Position numbers and translations under genes: made by a program | Shown: positions 39,731 to 48,736 of the stretch, in pieces | How the letters are laid out: each line of letters opens with the position of its first letter | How positions within the stretch are numbered: the stretch's first letter is position 1 | NCBI GenBank assembly: GCA_023664305.1 | Contig: JAMPFT010000009.1 | Span: 23,960 to 87,959, forward strand | Direction: 5' to 3' | From: a bacterium | Lineage (GTDB): Bacteria; Bacillota; Clostridia; Lachnospirales; Lachnospiraceae | Length of the DNA stretch: 64,000 nt | The notes under the pieces: model-generated | Database searches by the model: none | Seen by the model: only the letters and a program-made list of their open reading frames with translations | Told to the model about the DNA's origin: nothing

Positions 39731-41008
39731 CTATCCGATTTTATCCAAAGCCTGGGCAATGTCGGCGATCAGGTCATCCTGATCCTCGATGCCGCAGCTG
39801 ATCCGGATCAGCTCCGCCGGCACGCCGGCCTCCTTCAGCTGCTCGTCCGTCATCTGACGGTGCGTGCTGGAGGCCGGATTCAGACAACAGGTGCGCGCAT
39901 CCGCCACATGGGTCTCGATGGCTGCCAGACGCAGACTCTTCATAAAGACGCCGGCGGCTTCCCTGCCGCCCTTCAGGCCAAAGGAAACCACGCCGCAGCT
40001 GCCGTTCGGCAGATATTTCTGCGCCAGCGCGTAGTACGGATCCTGCGGCAGATCGCAGTAATTGACATAGGCCACCTTTTCATGCCCCGACAGAAAACGC
40101 GCCACGGCCAGACCGTTCTCACAGTGCCGCTTCATGCGCACATGCAGGCTCTCCAGTCCCAGATTCAGCAGAAACGCGCTCTGGGGACTCTGCACGGATC
40201 CCAGATCCCGCATCAGCTGGGCGGTACACTTTGTGATAAACGCCCCGCCGTTTCCAAATTTCTCCGCGTAAGTGATGCCGTGATAGCTGTCGTCCGGCGT
40301 ACACAGACCGGGATACTTCTCCGCGTTCGCCATCCAGTCAAATCTGCCGCTGTCTACAATAGCGCCCCCCACCGCGGCTCCGTGCCCGTCCATGTACTTT
40401 GTCGTGGAATGGGTCACAATATCCGCTCCCCACTCAAAGGGCCTGCAATTGACGGGCGTGGCAAAGGTGTTGTCAACGATTAACGGCACGCCGTGGGCAT
40501 GAGCCGCCCTCGCAAACTTCTCGATATCCAGAACCGTCAGCGCGGGATTGGCAATCGTCTCGCCAAACAACGCCTTCGTATTCTCCCGAAACGCCGCGTT
40601 CAACTCTTCCTCGGAGACGTCGGGGCTGACGAAGGTCACATCGATTCCCATCCGCTTCATGGTCACGGAAAGCAGATTATAGGTGCCTCCGTAGATCGTC
40701 GCCGAGGAAACGATATGGTCGCCGCAGCTGCAGATATTAAACAGTGCGTAAAAGTTCGCCGCCTGGCCGCTGCCGGTCAGCATGGCCGCCGTCCCGCCCT
40801 CCAGCTGCGCGATTTTCGCCGCCACATAATCGTTGGTGGGATTCTGCAGTCTCGAGTAAAAATACCCGCTTTCCTCCAGATCAAAGAGCTTTCCCATATC
40901 CTCGCTGGTATCGTATTTAAAAGTCGTACTCTGGATAATCGGAATCTGTCTGGGTTCTCCGTTTCCCGGCGCATAGCCGCCCTGCACACAGATACTGTTT
41001 ATTTTCAT
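39731..41008 (-). CDS. metY: O-acetylhomoserine aminocarboxypropyltransferase (sulfhydrylase)
   Basis: 425 residues from the ATG at 41008, AGGAGGGT 7 nt upstream. PLP enzyme of the Cys/Met-metabolism fold-type I family, with the internal-aldimine lysine in HSTTKYMDGHG (Lys204). The long form with the 50-residue insert (GLCTPDDSYHG, then EKFGNGGAFITKC) marks MetY rather than MetB/MetC. It makes homocysteine from O-acetylhomoserine and sulfide. It has its own promoter at 41086-41114 with a palindromic leader (TTCCCGCGGGAA, 41055-41066). No SAM riboswitch or T-box was recognised. Confidence 0.92.
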   Translation of the reverse strand: MKINSICVQGGYAPGNGEPRQIPIIQSTTFKYDTSEDMGKLFDLEESGYFYSRLQNPTNDYVAAKIAQLEGGTAAMLTGSGQAANFYALFNICSCGDHIVSSATIYGGTYNLLSVTMKRMGIDVTFVSPDVSEEELNAAFRENTKALFGETIANPALTVLDIEKFARAAHAHGVPLIVDNTFATPVNCRPFEWGADIVTHSTTKYMDGHGAAVGGAIVDSGRFDWMANAEKYPGLCTPDDSYHGITYAEKFGNGGAFITKCTAQLMRDLGSVQSPQSAFLLNLGLESLHVRMKRHCENGLAVARFLSGHEKVAYVNYCDLPQDPYYALAQKYLPNGSCGVVSFGLKGGREAAGVFMKSLRLAAIETHVADARTCCLNPASSTHRQMTDEQLKEAGVPAELIRISCGIEDQDDLIADIAQALDKIG

Positions 41009-41085
41009 GCCTGTACCCTCCTTGCGCGCTCCGGCACGCATACTGTTCTCTTTTTCCCGCGGGAAACAAACAACCCCACTTTTTC

Positions 41086-41114
41086 AGTATACACATTCAT
41101 CCGCGGAAACTCAA
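41086..41114 (-). promoter_or_regulatory. Promoter of metY
   Basis: On the minus strand TTGAGT (41114-41109), 17-bp spacer, TATACT (41091-41086). The 5' leader (about 70 nt) contains the perfect palindrome TTCCCGCGGGAA, a possible operator. Confidence 0.7.
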
Positions 41115-41215
41115 GCAGAACATGCAGCCCTCCGGGACATTTTGTAACCGCTGAGGCCATGCCGTTTTCACAGACCGCCGGAATATACCATACTGCTGTT
41201 CCGAATGACAAACGA

Positions 41216-41231
41216 GGCATCATAAGATGCC
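41216..41231 (-). terminator. Hairpin after aldolase gene
   Basis: GGCATC-ATAA-GATGCC, 25 nt beyond the aldolase stop. The minus-strand tail (TCGTTTGTCATT) is only moderately T-rich, so termination may be partial. Confidence 0.55.
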
Positions 41232-41255
41232 CCGCCCGAAATCAAATCCTTCCCT

Positions 41256-42230
41256 TCAATCCTGTGCCACCACTTCCCGGTAAAACTCCGTATAATCCGT
41301 CCGACGCTCCTTTGTAAACTGGATCGCGCTCCTGGGATGCTGATTCAAAAGTCCTGTCATCAGATACTGAAGATCATACCCCCATACTACGCCTTCCTCC
41401 TTCAGCCGGTTCATATGAGTATCGATAAACTGAATCGCCGGATACACATTGTATTTGGGATTCCTTAAGAATCCCAAAAGCAGCTCCATGGCACAGTTGC
41501 CCGCGCCTCTTCCCATGGAGGCGTAAGTCGCGTCCAGCCAGTCCACGCCGTCTCCCACCGCCTCAATGGTATTCGCAAAGGCAAGCTGCTGGTTATTGTG
41601 GGCATGGATCCCTACCTTCTTGCCGTATTTTGCCGCAGCGTTCAGATAGGTGTCCGCAAGACGCGCGATCTGCTCCGGATACATCGCGCCGTAGCTGTCC
41701 ACAATGTAAAGCGCCTCCACCGGCGTCTGTCCCAGAATATCCAGGGCAACCTTCAATTCTCCCTCCTGGGCGTTGGAGATCGCCATGATATTACAGCTGA
41801 CCTCATACCCCTTCTTCGCGGCGTCCTCGATCATATCCACCGCCCCGGGAATCGTGTTCAGGTATGTGGCCACCCGAATCAGGTCGATGGGACTGTCCGC
41901 CCGGTTCAGGATATCCGTCTTATAGTCGCAGCGCCCCACGTCCGCCATGACACTGATCTTTAAATCCGTAGCGTTTTCCCCCACGATGGCCCGGATATCC
42001 TCATCGTCACTGAACTTCCACTTTCCGAATTTATTCACGTCGAATATCTCCTTCGACGCCTTATAGCCGAACTCCATATAATCCACGCCGGCGCGCAGAT
42101 TCGTAAGATAAAGGGCTTTCACAAATTCATCGGTAAAATAAAAATCGTTGACCAGGCCGCCGTCCCGAAGCGTTGCGTCCACCACTCTTACATCGGGCCG
42201 ATAGGCGATCAGGCTGGAAATCTCTTTCAT
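41256..42230 (-). CDS. DRE-TIM (HMGL-like) aldolase family protein
   Basis: 324 residues from the ATG at 42230, GGGGAGGT 8 nt upstream. A TIM-barrel of the isopropylmalate-synthase/4-hydroxy-2-oxovalerate-aldolase superfamily: VVDATLRDGGLVND (the DRE-like metal and base motif as TLRDGG), YIVDSYGAMYPEQI and the metal-binding GIHAHNNQQLAFANTIE. The CoA-binding DmpG C-terminal part of true hydroxy-oxovalerate aldolases is not obvious, so the substrate is open. A purine-rich tandem-repeat leader lies upstream. Confidence 0.8.
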   Translation of the reverse strand: MKEISSLIAYRPDVRVVDATLRDGGLVNDFYFTDEFVKALYLTNLRAGVDYMEFGYKASKEIFDVNKFGKWKFSDDEDIRAIVGENATDLKISVMADVGRCDYKTDILNRADSPIDLIRVATYLNTIPGAVDMIEDAAKKGYEVSCNIMAISNAQEGELKVALDILGQTPVEALYIVDSYGAMYPEQIARLADTYLNAAAKYGKKVGIHAHNNQQLAFANTIEAVGDGVDWLDATYASMGRGAGNCAMELLLGFLRNPKYNVYPAIQFIDTHMNRLKEEGVVWGYDLQYLMTGLLNQHPRSAIQFTKERRTDYTEFYREVVAQD

Positions 42231-42283
42231 GACAGTACCTCCCCGTCCGTTTTCGGACATTTCTCTCCGGCTTCAAAATTCTC

Positions 42284-42349
42284 CGGTTTCTTTTTTTCGG
42301 TTTCTTTTCTTTCCGGTTTCTTTTCTTTTCGGTTTCTTTCTTTCCGGTC
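42284..42349 (-). repeat. Tandem polypyrimidine/polypurine repeats in the aldolase leader
   Basis: CGGTTT recurs at 42284, 42298, 42314 and 42330, with a variant at 42345, in 14-16 bp units of the form CCGGTTTCTTTTCTTT. In the leftward transcript the region is almost pure purine (GAAACCGGAAAGAAAA), directly before the aldolase start. It contains no gene. Confidence 0.7.
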
Positions 42350-42425
42350 TCCCGGAGTCCCTCCGCCGCAGCAAACTCGAAGCTTTCCGCCGCAAAGTAA
42401 AGTTTAGCAGTTTAAAGCGCAAAAG

Positions 42426-44486
42426 TCAAGTCTGCATCTCCTCCAGCGCGGTTTCCGTCTCCAGCAGCCGCTCCAGCAGACTTTCCTGGTTCTTCTCCTC
42501 CGCGTCGATGTCATCCTGAATCTCCATCAGCCTCGGATAGTCGCTGGCCAACGCAGGATCCAGAAGCATCATCTGCAGCTCGCCCAGCTTTTTCTCGCTC
42601 TCGGAAAGCTGCCTTTCATATTTATCCCGCTGTGCCTGCAGTCTGGCCCGTACCTTCCCGGGGTTATAATATGCTTTTTTGTCAAACACATCCGACAGCG
42701 TGGGGGCTGATGCAAAGCCAACCCCGCCGCCCTGATTTCCCGCCGTTCTTCTTTCTCCGCCCTTCTGCAGCTCTCCCGTGCCTTCTGCATCCGCGGCATT
42801 GCCGATTCTTTTCGACCCGCCGGACCCCGACGGAGCGCCCTCGCTCCGGCCTCCTACCAGGCCCTCGGCCTCTCTCCTCTTTTCGTTCAGATAATCCTCA
42901 TAGCTCAGGCGGTACTGCTTTACCTCTCCGGAAGAAAATTCCAAAATCCCGGTGGCAATCCGGCTGATAAAATACCGGTCGTGAGACACGAAGAGCACCG
43001 TGCCCTCGTACTCGTTCAGCATACTCTCCAGAGCCTCCTTGCCGATGATATCCATATGATTGGTGGGCTCGTCCAAAATCAGCAGATTGGGCCTTGTCTG
43101 CAGCATCTTGCAAAGCGAAAGCCGCACCTTTTCCCCGCCCGAGAGCTGCCCCATCTTCTTCAACACATCCTCCTGGGAAAACAGAAATCCTCCCAGGGCG
43201 CTGCGCACCTCTTCCCGCAGATAACCCGGATAGGCCTCCCAGAAATTATCCAGCACGGTCTGTTCCGGATCCGCGTCGTCCAAAACAGCCTTTTGCTGGT
43301 CAAAATATCCCCACTCCACATTCTGCCCGAATTTGTATTCGCCGCTTAGCGGCGGGATCTCTCCGATCAGAGTCTTTAACAGGGTAGACTTTCCCTTCCC
43401 GTTTTCCCCGATAACGGCCAGCCGCTCCCTTTTCTGCAGCAGGAAAGATACCTCCTCCAGCACATGACCGTAACCGATGGCCAGCTTTTTGGCCTGCACC
43501 ACATTGGTATAGCTTTCCGTCCTGGGTACATATCTTGCGTGGAAGGCCCTGGTATCAAACCGCCTGGGCTTCTCAATCTTTACCATATGCTCGATCGCCA
43601 TCTGCTTGGATCTGGCCGCAGACACCTTAGACGGCGTGTTCTTCCACTTCTCAATCCACTCCGTAAGCCTTTTGATCTCCTTCTGCTGCTCCTCATAATC
43701 CTTTTCCTGCTTGATCAGATCCTGCTCCTTACACCTCATAAAGGCAGTGTAATTTCCCGAATACCGCCTGATCCTGTGATACTCGATTTCATAGGTCACA
43801 TCGATGACCTTATCCAGGAACATCCGGTCATGGGATACGATCACCACCGCTTTGTCGTAATTTTTCAGGTAACCCTCAAGCCACTCGATGGTAGGCAGAT
43901 CCAGATGGTTCGTCGGCTCGTCCAACAGCATGATATCCGGGCGTCCCAACAGCAGCTTGATAAACGCCACCTTCGTCTGTTGGCCTCCGGAAAAGCTGCC
44001 GATAGGGCGCTGCAGATCCTCCAGGGCAAATCCGAATTTCTGGAACATAACCTCCATATCCTGCCGCCAGGAATATCCCCGCAGAGCTTCCATCTTCCTC
44101 TGCAGCCCGTCATATTCCCCCAAAAGCCGCCTGCTGTAAGAGCTTTTCATCAACTCCTCCAGCTCCTTCATCCTTTTCTCGCAGGCAAAGACAGGCGCGA
44201 AGGTTTTTTTGATTTCCTCCTCCACCGTCACCTCCGTGTCCGCAAAATTCACCTGACGCAGGAAACCGATCTCCTGCTTCCCCGCCATGGTAATGCCGCA
44301 CTCTTCGTCGCTGTCCGGGTTGCTCATCCCGATATCTCCCGCAATGAGCTTTAACAGAGTGGTTTTTCCGCATCCGTTCCTGCCGACCACGGCAATTTTT
44401 TCCCTGTCGCGCACCTCAAAATTTACATCCTGCAATATAATGTCCGCGCCATACTGCACCAGCGCGTGTCTGATCTGATATCTCAT
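42426..44486 (-). CDS. ABC-F family ATP-binding protein
   Basis: 686 residues from the ATG at 44486. Two ABC cassettes without membrane segments: Walker A VGRNGCGKTTLLKL and GENGKGKSTLLKT, signatures FSGGQQTKVAFI and LSGGEKVRLSL, Walker B LLLDEPTNHLDL and LILDEPTNHMDI, and a charged linker between them. The C-terminal region holds a low-complexity linker (Gly/Ser/Glu) and a coiled coil (KYERQLSESEKKLGEL) as in Uup-type proteins. ABC-F proteins act on ribosomes in translation quality control or antibiotic protection. The subfamily cannot be decided here. Confidence 0.92.
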   Translation of the reverse strand: MRYQIRHALVQYGADIILQDVNFEVRDREKIAVVGRNGCGKTTLLKLIAGDIGMSNPDSDEECGITMAGKQEIGFLRQVNFADTEVTVEEEIKKTFAPVFACEKRMKELEELMKSSYSRRLLGEYDGLQRKMEALRGYSWRQDMEVMFQKFGFALEDLQRPIGSFSGGQQTKVAFIKLLLGRPDIMLLDEPTNHLDLPTIEWLEGYLKNYDKAVVIVSHDRMFLDKVIDVTYEIEYHRIRRYSGNYTAFMRCKEQDLIKQEKDYEEQQKEIKRLTEWIEKWKNTPSKVSAARSKQMAIEHMVKIEKPRRFDTRAFHARYVPRTESYTNVVQAKKLAIGYGHVLEEVSFLLQKRERLAVIGENGKGKSTLLKTLIGEIPPLSGEYKFGQNVEWGYFDQQKAVLDDADPEQTVLDNFWEAYPGYLREEVRSALGGFLFSQEDVLKKMGQLSGGEKVRLSLCKMLQTRPNLLILDEPTNHMDIIGKEALESMLNEYEGTVLFVSHDRYFISRIATGILEFSSGEVKQYRLSYEDYLNEKRREAEGLVGGRSEGAPSGSGGSKRIGNAADAEGTGELQKGGERRTAGNQGGGVGFASAPTLSDVFDKKAYYNPGKVRARLQAQRDKYERQLSESEKKLGELQMMLLDPALASDYPRLMEIQDDIDAEEKNQESLLERLLETETALEEMQT

Positions 44487-44617
44487 AACTGTCTTCCCTG
44501 TCCGTTCTGCCCTTCCTGTTCTGCGCAATCGGCGAAAACTGCTTCCCGCCGCTGCATTAAAATACCGGAGTCAACAAAAAAGGCGGCAATCCGAACCGAA
44601 TCACCGTCCTTTTGTCC

Positions 44618-44700
44618 TGCCGGCAGCGGGACTTGAACCCGCACGTTGTTGCCAACAACAGATTTTGAGTCTGCCTCGTCTGCCATTCCGACACGCCGGC
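44618..44700 (-). tRNA. tRNA-Leu (anticodon CAA)
   Basis: 83 nt without encoded CCA. The acceptor stem GCCGGCG pairs with TGCCGGC plus discriminator A. The anticodon arm GCAGA-CTCAAAA-TCTGT gives anticodon CAA. A class II variable arm (TTGTTGGCAACAA) and a TPsiC arm with GGTTCAAGTCC are present. It stands alone between the ABC-F gene and the AT-rich membrane-protein pair. Confidence 0.95.
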
Positions 44701-44855
44701 ATGTACAGAAAACCCTGCACTAAATGTAATCTTAACACACAATCCGCCGCTTGGCAAGTTATTTCATCGGAATTTTCATCGGCTTCTCTGATAACTCCGG
44801 GTCCTGCTTTTTCGCAGCATTCTCTCTATTCTCATTGGAACTGTTCTCGTGGAAT

Positions 44856-46598
44856 TCATTCCTGAGAAGAAAACATATCTCTGTCATCCAAATAGCCATA
44901 TGTAGTGACAAAGGCATCCCTGTATTCTTCTTTCATTCGAAAGCCCTCGGAAATATCCCTCCCCCGCAATTCAATCAAATCCAGCCTTGCCGCATAAGGC
45001 GTTGAGGGGAATGCATAATAGCCCGCCTGATCGCCATCCTGCGGAACATAAATGGTCTCTTCTCCCAATTTATATTCATTACAAGTATATTGGTAATAGT
45101 CGGCGCCTGTCCTTTTATATTTCCACTCACAGTTCATGCCGTAATGCAATATGGGATACATGCAATAACTTAGAAGGGCAATCATAATTGCAGCTGCCTC
45201 TCCGGATGCAAATTTCCTTTCTTTACATTCCCCTACCAAAAGCTTCCCCAAAACCAGCAATGGCATCATCATCATATATGCACTTCCATACCGCGAAAGC
45301 GGAGCACCGATGAACCACAGCGCGAAACATGCGGTCACTGTAAGCACTATCAGAAAGTATCGCCAATCTCTTTTGAAGCCTTTGTATAGGCTATATATAA
45401 ATGCAACAATCGTTGTCAATACATTTAAAACAAACAACTGTTTCAGGAAACGGCTCAGATTTCCATACCAAAAAACAAACCATTCCCTGAATGGTGTGTC
45501 AAACAGCCTCACATTATTCAGTCCCCAGCCCCATACTTTTATTTCATTCCGGTCAAAAGTCAATGTATATGCCGGCATTTTCCAATCCACATCAAATAAA
45601 TCCAGTTCCGGATATGGATACAGCAGATAACCTGAAATCATCACATTCCTTATCAAAAATGGCAGAATAATAATAAATCCTGCAAAGATATAGCAGCCGA
45701 TTTCTACCCTCTTTTTCTGCTTAATCAGTTTGACAGCCGGATACAACATAAGCAATACTATCATAGCCGCAGATAATTTTACTGATACATCAAATAGAGC
45801 CAAAAGACACAAATAGGCATAGGGAGCTTCCTGCTCCTCCTTATCTTCCCATAAAGATATCCATTTAATCAAAATATAAAAAACAAGCCCCAATGCCAGA
45901 TGATCAGATCCGGAAGAACTGACCGCCAAATAGTTCTGTGGATCATTGAGAAAGATAATCAAACCCAGACGCAAAAAATCTGATACGAAAAACCTCCTTT
46001 GCCTGAAAGCTTTGACAGAGAGCACCCCATAGCTAAGCAAAAGCATTGTTATAAAACCATTTACACTGTGCAGGGACTGATTTACAAGAAACTTCATGCT
46101 GAACAGAGCCTGCAGACAAAATACGGAACTATTATAGGCCAGCCGATTGTGCAAATTTCCAAGTCCCCGGACAACACCATACTCCTCAATCCATCGGATG
46201 CTCTGTGCATGATACAGACCTGTATCATAGTGAAGAATATCTCCGCTTGTTATCAGTACAAGAACAACGATTGCCCCCCCCACGCCCAAAACTAATGCTG
46301 TTTTCTCTGTCCTCAATTTTGAAATCATGTTCCGTATATACTGCCAAAAACTTTTCCTCATCAGAAAAGCAACCGCCAGGACAATACACAACAGCAAAAC
46401 CGTAGCAGCTGCACCGACTTTATACACCAGACTAAAGAATTCTGCATACACAGTCAAAAAACAGATACCTGTCAAAAGCACCATATCCATATCCAGCTTC
46501 GCATAACCTGTCAGCTTATTTAATAAGGAAAGCATTGCATAGCCCACACATAAAGCCGATATTCCTATCCATAACCAGCTTACAGCAATCAATATCAT
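44856..46598 (-). CDS. Polytopic membrane protein, LIC_10190/glycosyltransferase-39-like
   Basis: 580 residues from the ATG at 46598 (MILIAVSW), AGGAG about 11 nt before it; a longer frame to 46652 overlaps the upstream gene. About 12 hydrophobic helices in the first 520 residues and a non-membrane C-terminus. The segment YDTGLYHAQSIRWIEEYGVVRGLGNLHNR between helices recalls the LIC_10190-type membrane proteins, which resemble dolichol-phosphate-sugar-dependent glycosyltransferases. A surface-glycan role is inferred. GC content is far lower than that of the flanking genes, suggesting transfer. Confidence 0.65.
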   Translation of the reverse strand: MILIAVSWLWIGISALCVGYAMLSLLNKLTGYAKLDMDMVLLTGICFLTVYAEFFSLVYKVGAAATVLLLCIVLAVAFLMRKSFWQYIRNMISKLRTEKTALVLGVGGAIVVLVLITSGDILHYDTGLYHAQSIRWIEEYGVVRGLGNLHNRLAYNSSVFCLQALFSMKFLVNQSLHSVNGFITMLLLSYGVLSVKAFRQRRFFVSDFLRLGLIIFLNDPQNYLAVSSSGSDHLALGLVFYILIKWISLWEDKEEQEAPYAYLCLLALFDVSVKLSAAMIVLLMLYPAVKLIKQKKRVEIGCYIFAGFIIILPFLIRNVMISGYLLYPYPELDLFDVDWKMPAYTLTFDRNEIKVWGWGLNNVRLFDTPFREWFVFWYGNLSRFLKQLFVLNVLTTIVAFIYSLYKGFKRDWRYFLIVLTVTACFALWFIGAPLSRYGSAYMMMMPLLVLGKLLVGECKERKFASGEAAAIMIALLSYCMYPILHYGMNCEWKYKRTGADYYQYTCNEYKLGEETIYVPQDGDQAGYYAFPSTPYAARLDLIELRGRDISEGFRMKEEYRDAFVTTYGYLDDRDMFSSQE

Positions 46599-46615
46599 AT
46601 TCTTCTGCTCTCCTC

Positions 46616-48562
46616 CTATAAGTTTGCGAACTGAATCCTGCCAATAACCCATCCCTGATACTCAAAAAATTTCTCTTCCATCACATACATATTTTCCTTT
46701 ATGCTGTCGCGTATATCTTCTCCCACCTCAGGTAAATAGAAAAAGTATCCAACTTTATTCCCTGTAATTTCTTTTAAATTGCTTTCCGTTGATAAGTGGT
46801 ATATCTGCATACAAATGTAATCATTCCCCTCATATGCCACTCTTTTTTTCTTATCCTGATCCCAGTATTCCTCTTTCACCAGTATGCCATTTTGCATACT
46901 GTCCCAGTCCCCTGTTCCATCAAAAAACCAGCTGCTTCCATTCATTGCCGGAAAGCAGATTACCACATTTTCTTCAGAAACCGCGTCAGTCAATGCTTTA
47001 TTAAGTGCTTTATCAAAACTCATATACTGCTGGTTATATACAATGGCGTCGCTAAGGTATTCTCCCCGCTGTGTATTGACAATAAATGTTTCTCCCACAT
47101 TATGTTTCTCAAATAAAGACAATGTAACCGGATCTACTGTCCTGTAATTTGAAATCAACATTATTCCTGTCAAAATAACAGCCACACCGTATTTCAACAA
47201 CTTATTTGAAAGCATAGCCAAAGAAACAATTACAATAAGATTCAAAACCGCAATATGTGTATCTATATATCTTGCGTGATTCACAGTTTTAAACCAGCAG
47301 CTAAACACAATAAAAGCCAAATCGCTGCACAACAAAGGAAAAATCATCTTAATAAATTCCGTTTTCTTACTGTGTGCCAAAAAAACAACAAAAATGATTC
47401 CACACACTGCCAGAAGCCAATTGAAATTAAGCCCCAAAAAAACAGCCAGTTTGTCCAAAATGTAAACCTTATCAAAGCTAAATGCACCTACTCCATCCCA
47501 GTTTGGTAATTTTACATAAACATACAGCCAGCTGAGGCCTACTGCCAGCATTCCATAATATTCCTTTTTTCTCAACACTCTCTTCAGACAGTTCCATTTT
47601 CCGCTTTTACCACAGACACTCTGAAAAAGATCATTTAACAATAGCCCCAGGCACAGAAAGGCATATGCGATAACCGCTGTTTCCTTTACAAAACAAAATA
47701 TCAGCGAGAAAAAAATGAAAAAAACCCATTTTTTACTCAGGCAAAAATAGAATAATATCGGGAATATAACAATTACCCAGTAATCCCAGTAATTATAGTT
47801 TACCAGTCCCAGCAAAAAAGGCGAAAAAGCATATATCGCACTAAACAAAGCCGCCTCTCCGTCATTGGATTTTGTCTTCATTCTCAGCACAAGATAAATG
47901 CTCCACACACTTGCCAGGTACAATCCTATATTCAGGACTGTCATTCCAAGCTTCAGATTGCCAAACAGGACTCCTGCCATCAGATTAACAGCTACATAAG
48001 CCATGCTGATATGATTGCAAAAGGACAGGCTATTGACATTAAATATAGCCGTTATATTAAGCTGCTGCATATATTTATATAAAAACGCGCCGTCCCACCT
48101 CGCTTCTGCCGAAGAATTCCAAATGGCAAGTGCGCAAACAATCACTAATAACAATAGTATGAACTTTCTGTCCTTCAGCTTTTTTTCTGTTTTTTCTTTG
48201 CAATACCTCAATCCCTGAATCCACAGTCCCAGACAACAGACTGCTATAACAAGGCAGGAAATCAAATAGCTTTTTCTCCCAAAAAATTGAAATACTTCTT
48301 TCTCTTTTATTCCTAATATCAAAAAAACAAATGCAATTCCTGCATTTAAAACAGATAATTGCTTTATTATCTCCTTCTTCCCCTTTTTTATCAACAGGTT
48401 TTGCGAAAAAACATGAAGACATATGGCTCCAAACAACAGACCGAAATGCCACCTCCCCGTCAAACCGCTTTGATAGCCTGTCGTTAGAAAGAAAAAAGAA
48501 GTCAAAGAAAACAGAGAAATTATTTCCATCCAAAAAGGAACACTGCCCTTTCTATCCTCCAT
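46616..48562 (-). CDS. Polytopic membrane protein, glycosyltransferase-like
   Basis: About 648 residues from the ATG at 48562. Around 13 transmembrane helices followed by a C-terminal extracellular domain of about 170 residues. The topology matches GT-C-type lipid-linked-sugar transferases, with SAEARWDGAFLYKYMQQLN after the first helices reminiscent of the catalytic loop with an acidic residue. No specific family was recognised. It is 17 nt upstream of the other membrane gene, so both form an operon. Both are AT-rich with codon use unlike the neighbours. The 160 bp upstream (48563-48736) is AT-rich and empty. Confidence 0.6.
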   Translation of the reverse strand: MEDRKGSVPFWMEIISLFSLTSFFFLTTGYQSGLTGRWHFGLLFGAICLHVFSQNLLIKKGKKEIIKQLSVLNAGIAFVFLILGIKEKEVFQFFGRKSYLISCLVIAVCCLGLWIQGLRYCKEKTEKKLKDRKFILLLLVIVCALAIWNSSAEARWDGAFLYKYMQQLNITAIFNVNSLSFCNHISMAYVAVNLMAGVLFGNLKLGMTVLNIGLYLASVWSIYLVLRMKTKSNDGEAALFSAIYAFSPFLLGLVNYNYWDYWVIVIFPILFYFCLSKKWVFFIFFSLIFCFVKETAVIAYAFLCLGLLLNDLFQSVCGKSGKWNCLKRVLRKKEYYGMLAVGLSWLYVYVKLPNWDGVGAFSFDKVYILDKLAVFLGLNFNWLLAVCGIIFVVFLAHSKKTEFIKMIFPLLCSDLAFIVFSCWFKTVNHARYIDTHIAVLNLIVIVSLAMLSNKLLKYGVAVILTGIMLISNYRTVDPVTLSLFEKHNVGETFIVNTQRGEYLSDAIVYNQQYMSFDKALNKALTDAVSEENVVICFPAMNGSSWFFDGTGDWDSMQNGILVKEEYWDQDKKKRVAYEGNDYICMQIYHLSTESNLKEITGNKVGYFFYLPEVGEDIRDSIKENMYVMEEKFFEYQGWVIGRIQFANL

Positions 48563-48736
48563 AAATACCCCCGCCAAATCTGTCTTTGATTTATCTATAA
48601 TATACTGCCATAACCATATTTTTCAAGGTATTATACCTTTATTTCAGGGCAACAGCATTTACCGAGACATCCATATTTCGCCTGATTTAGTAAGACAAAG
48701 GCTGCTCCCCGCAGAACATTCAAGTAATTTCGGATC

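Noticed and set aside
41009-41255. SAM riboswitch or T-box upstream of metY
   Set aside because: No T-box sequence or SAM-riboswitch core was recognised; only a promoter, a small palindrome and a terminator hairpin are present.
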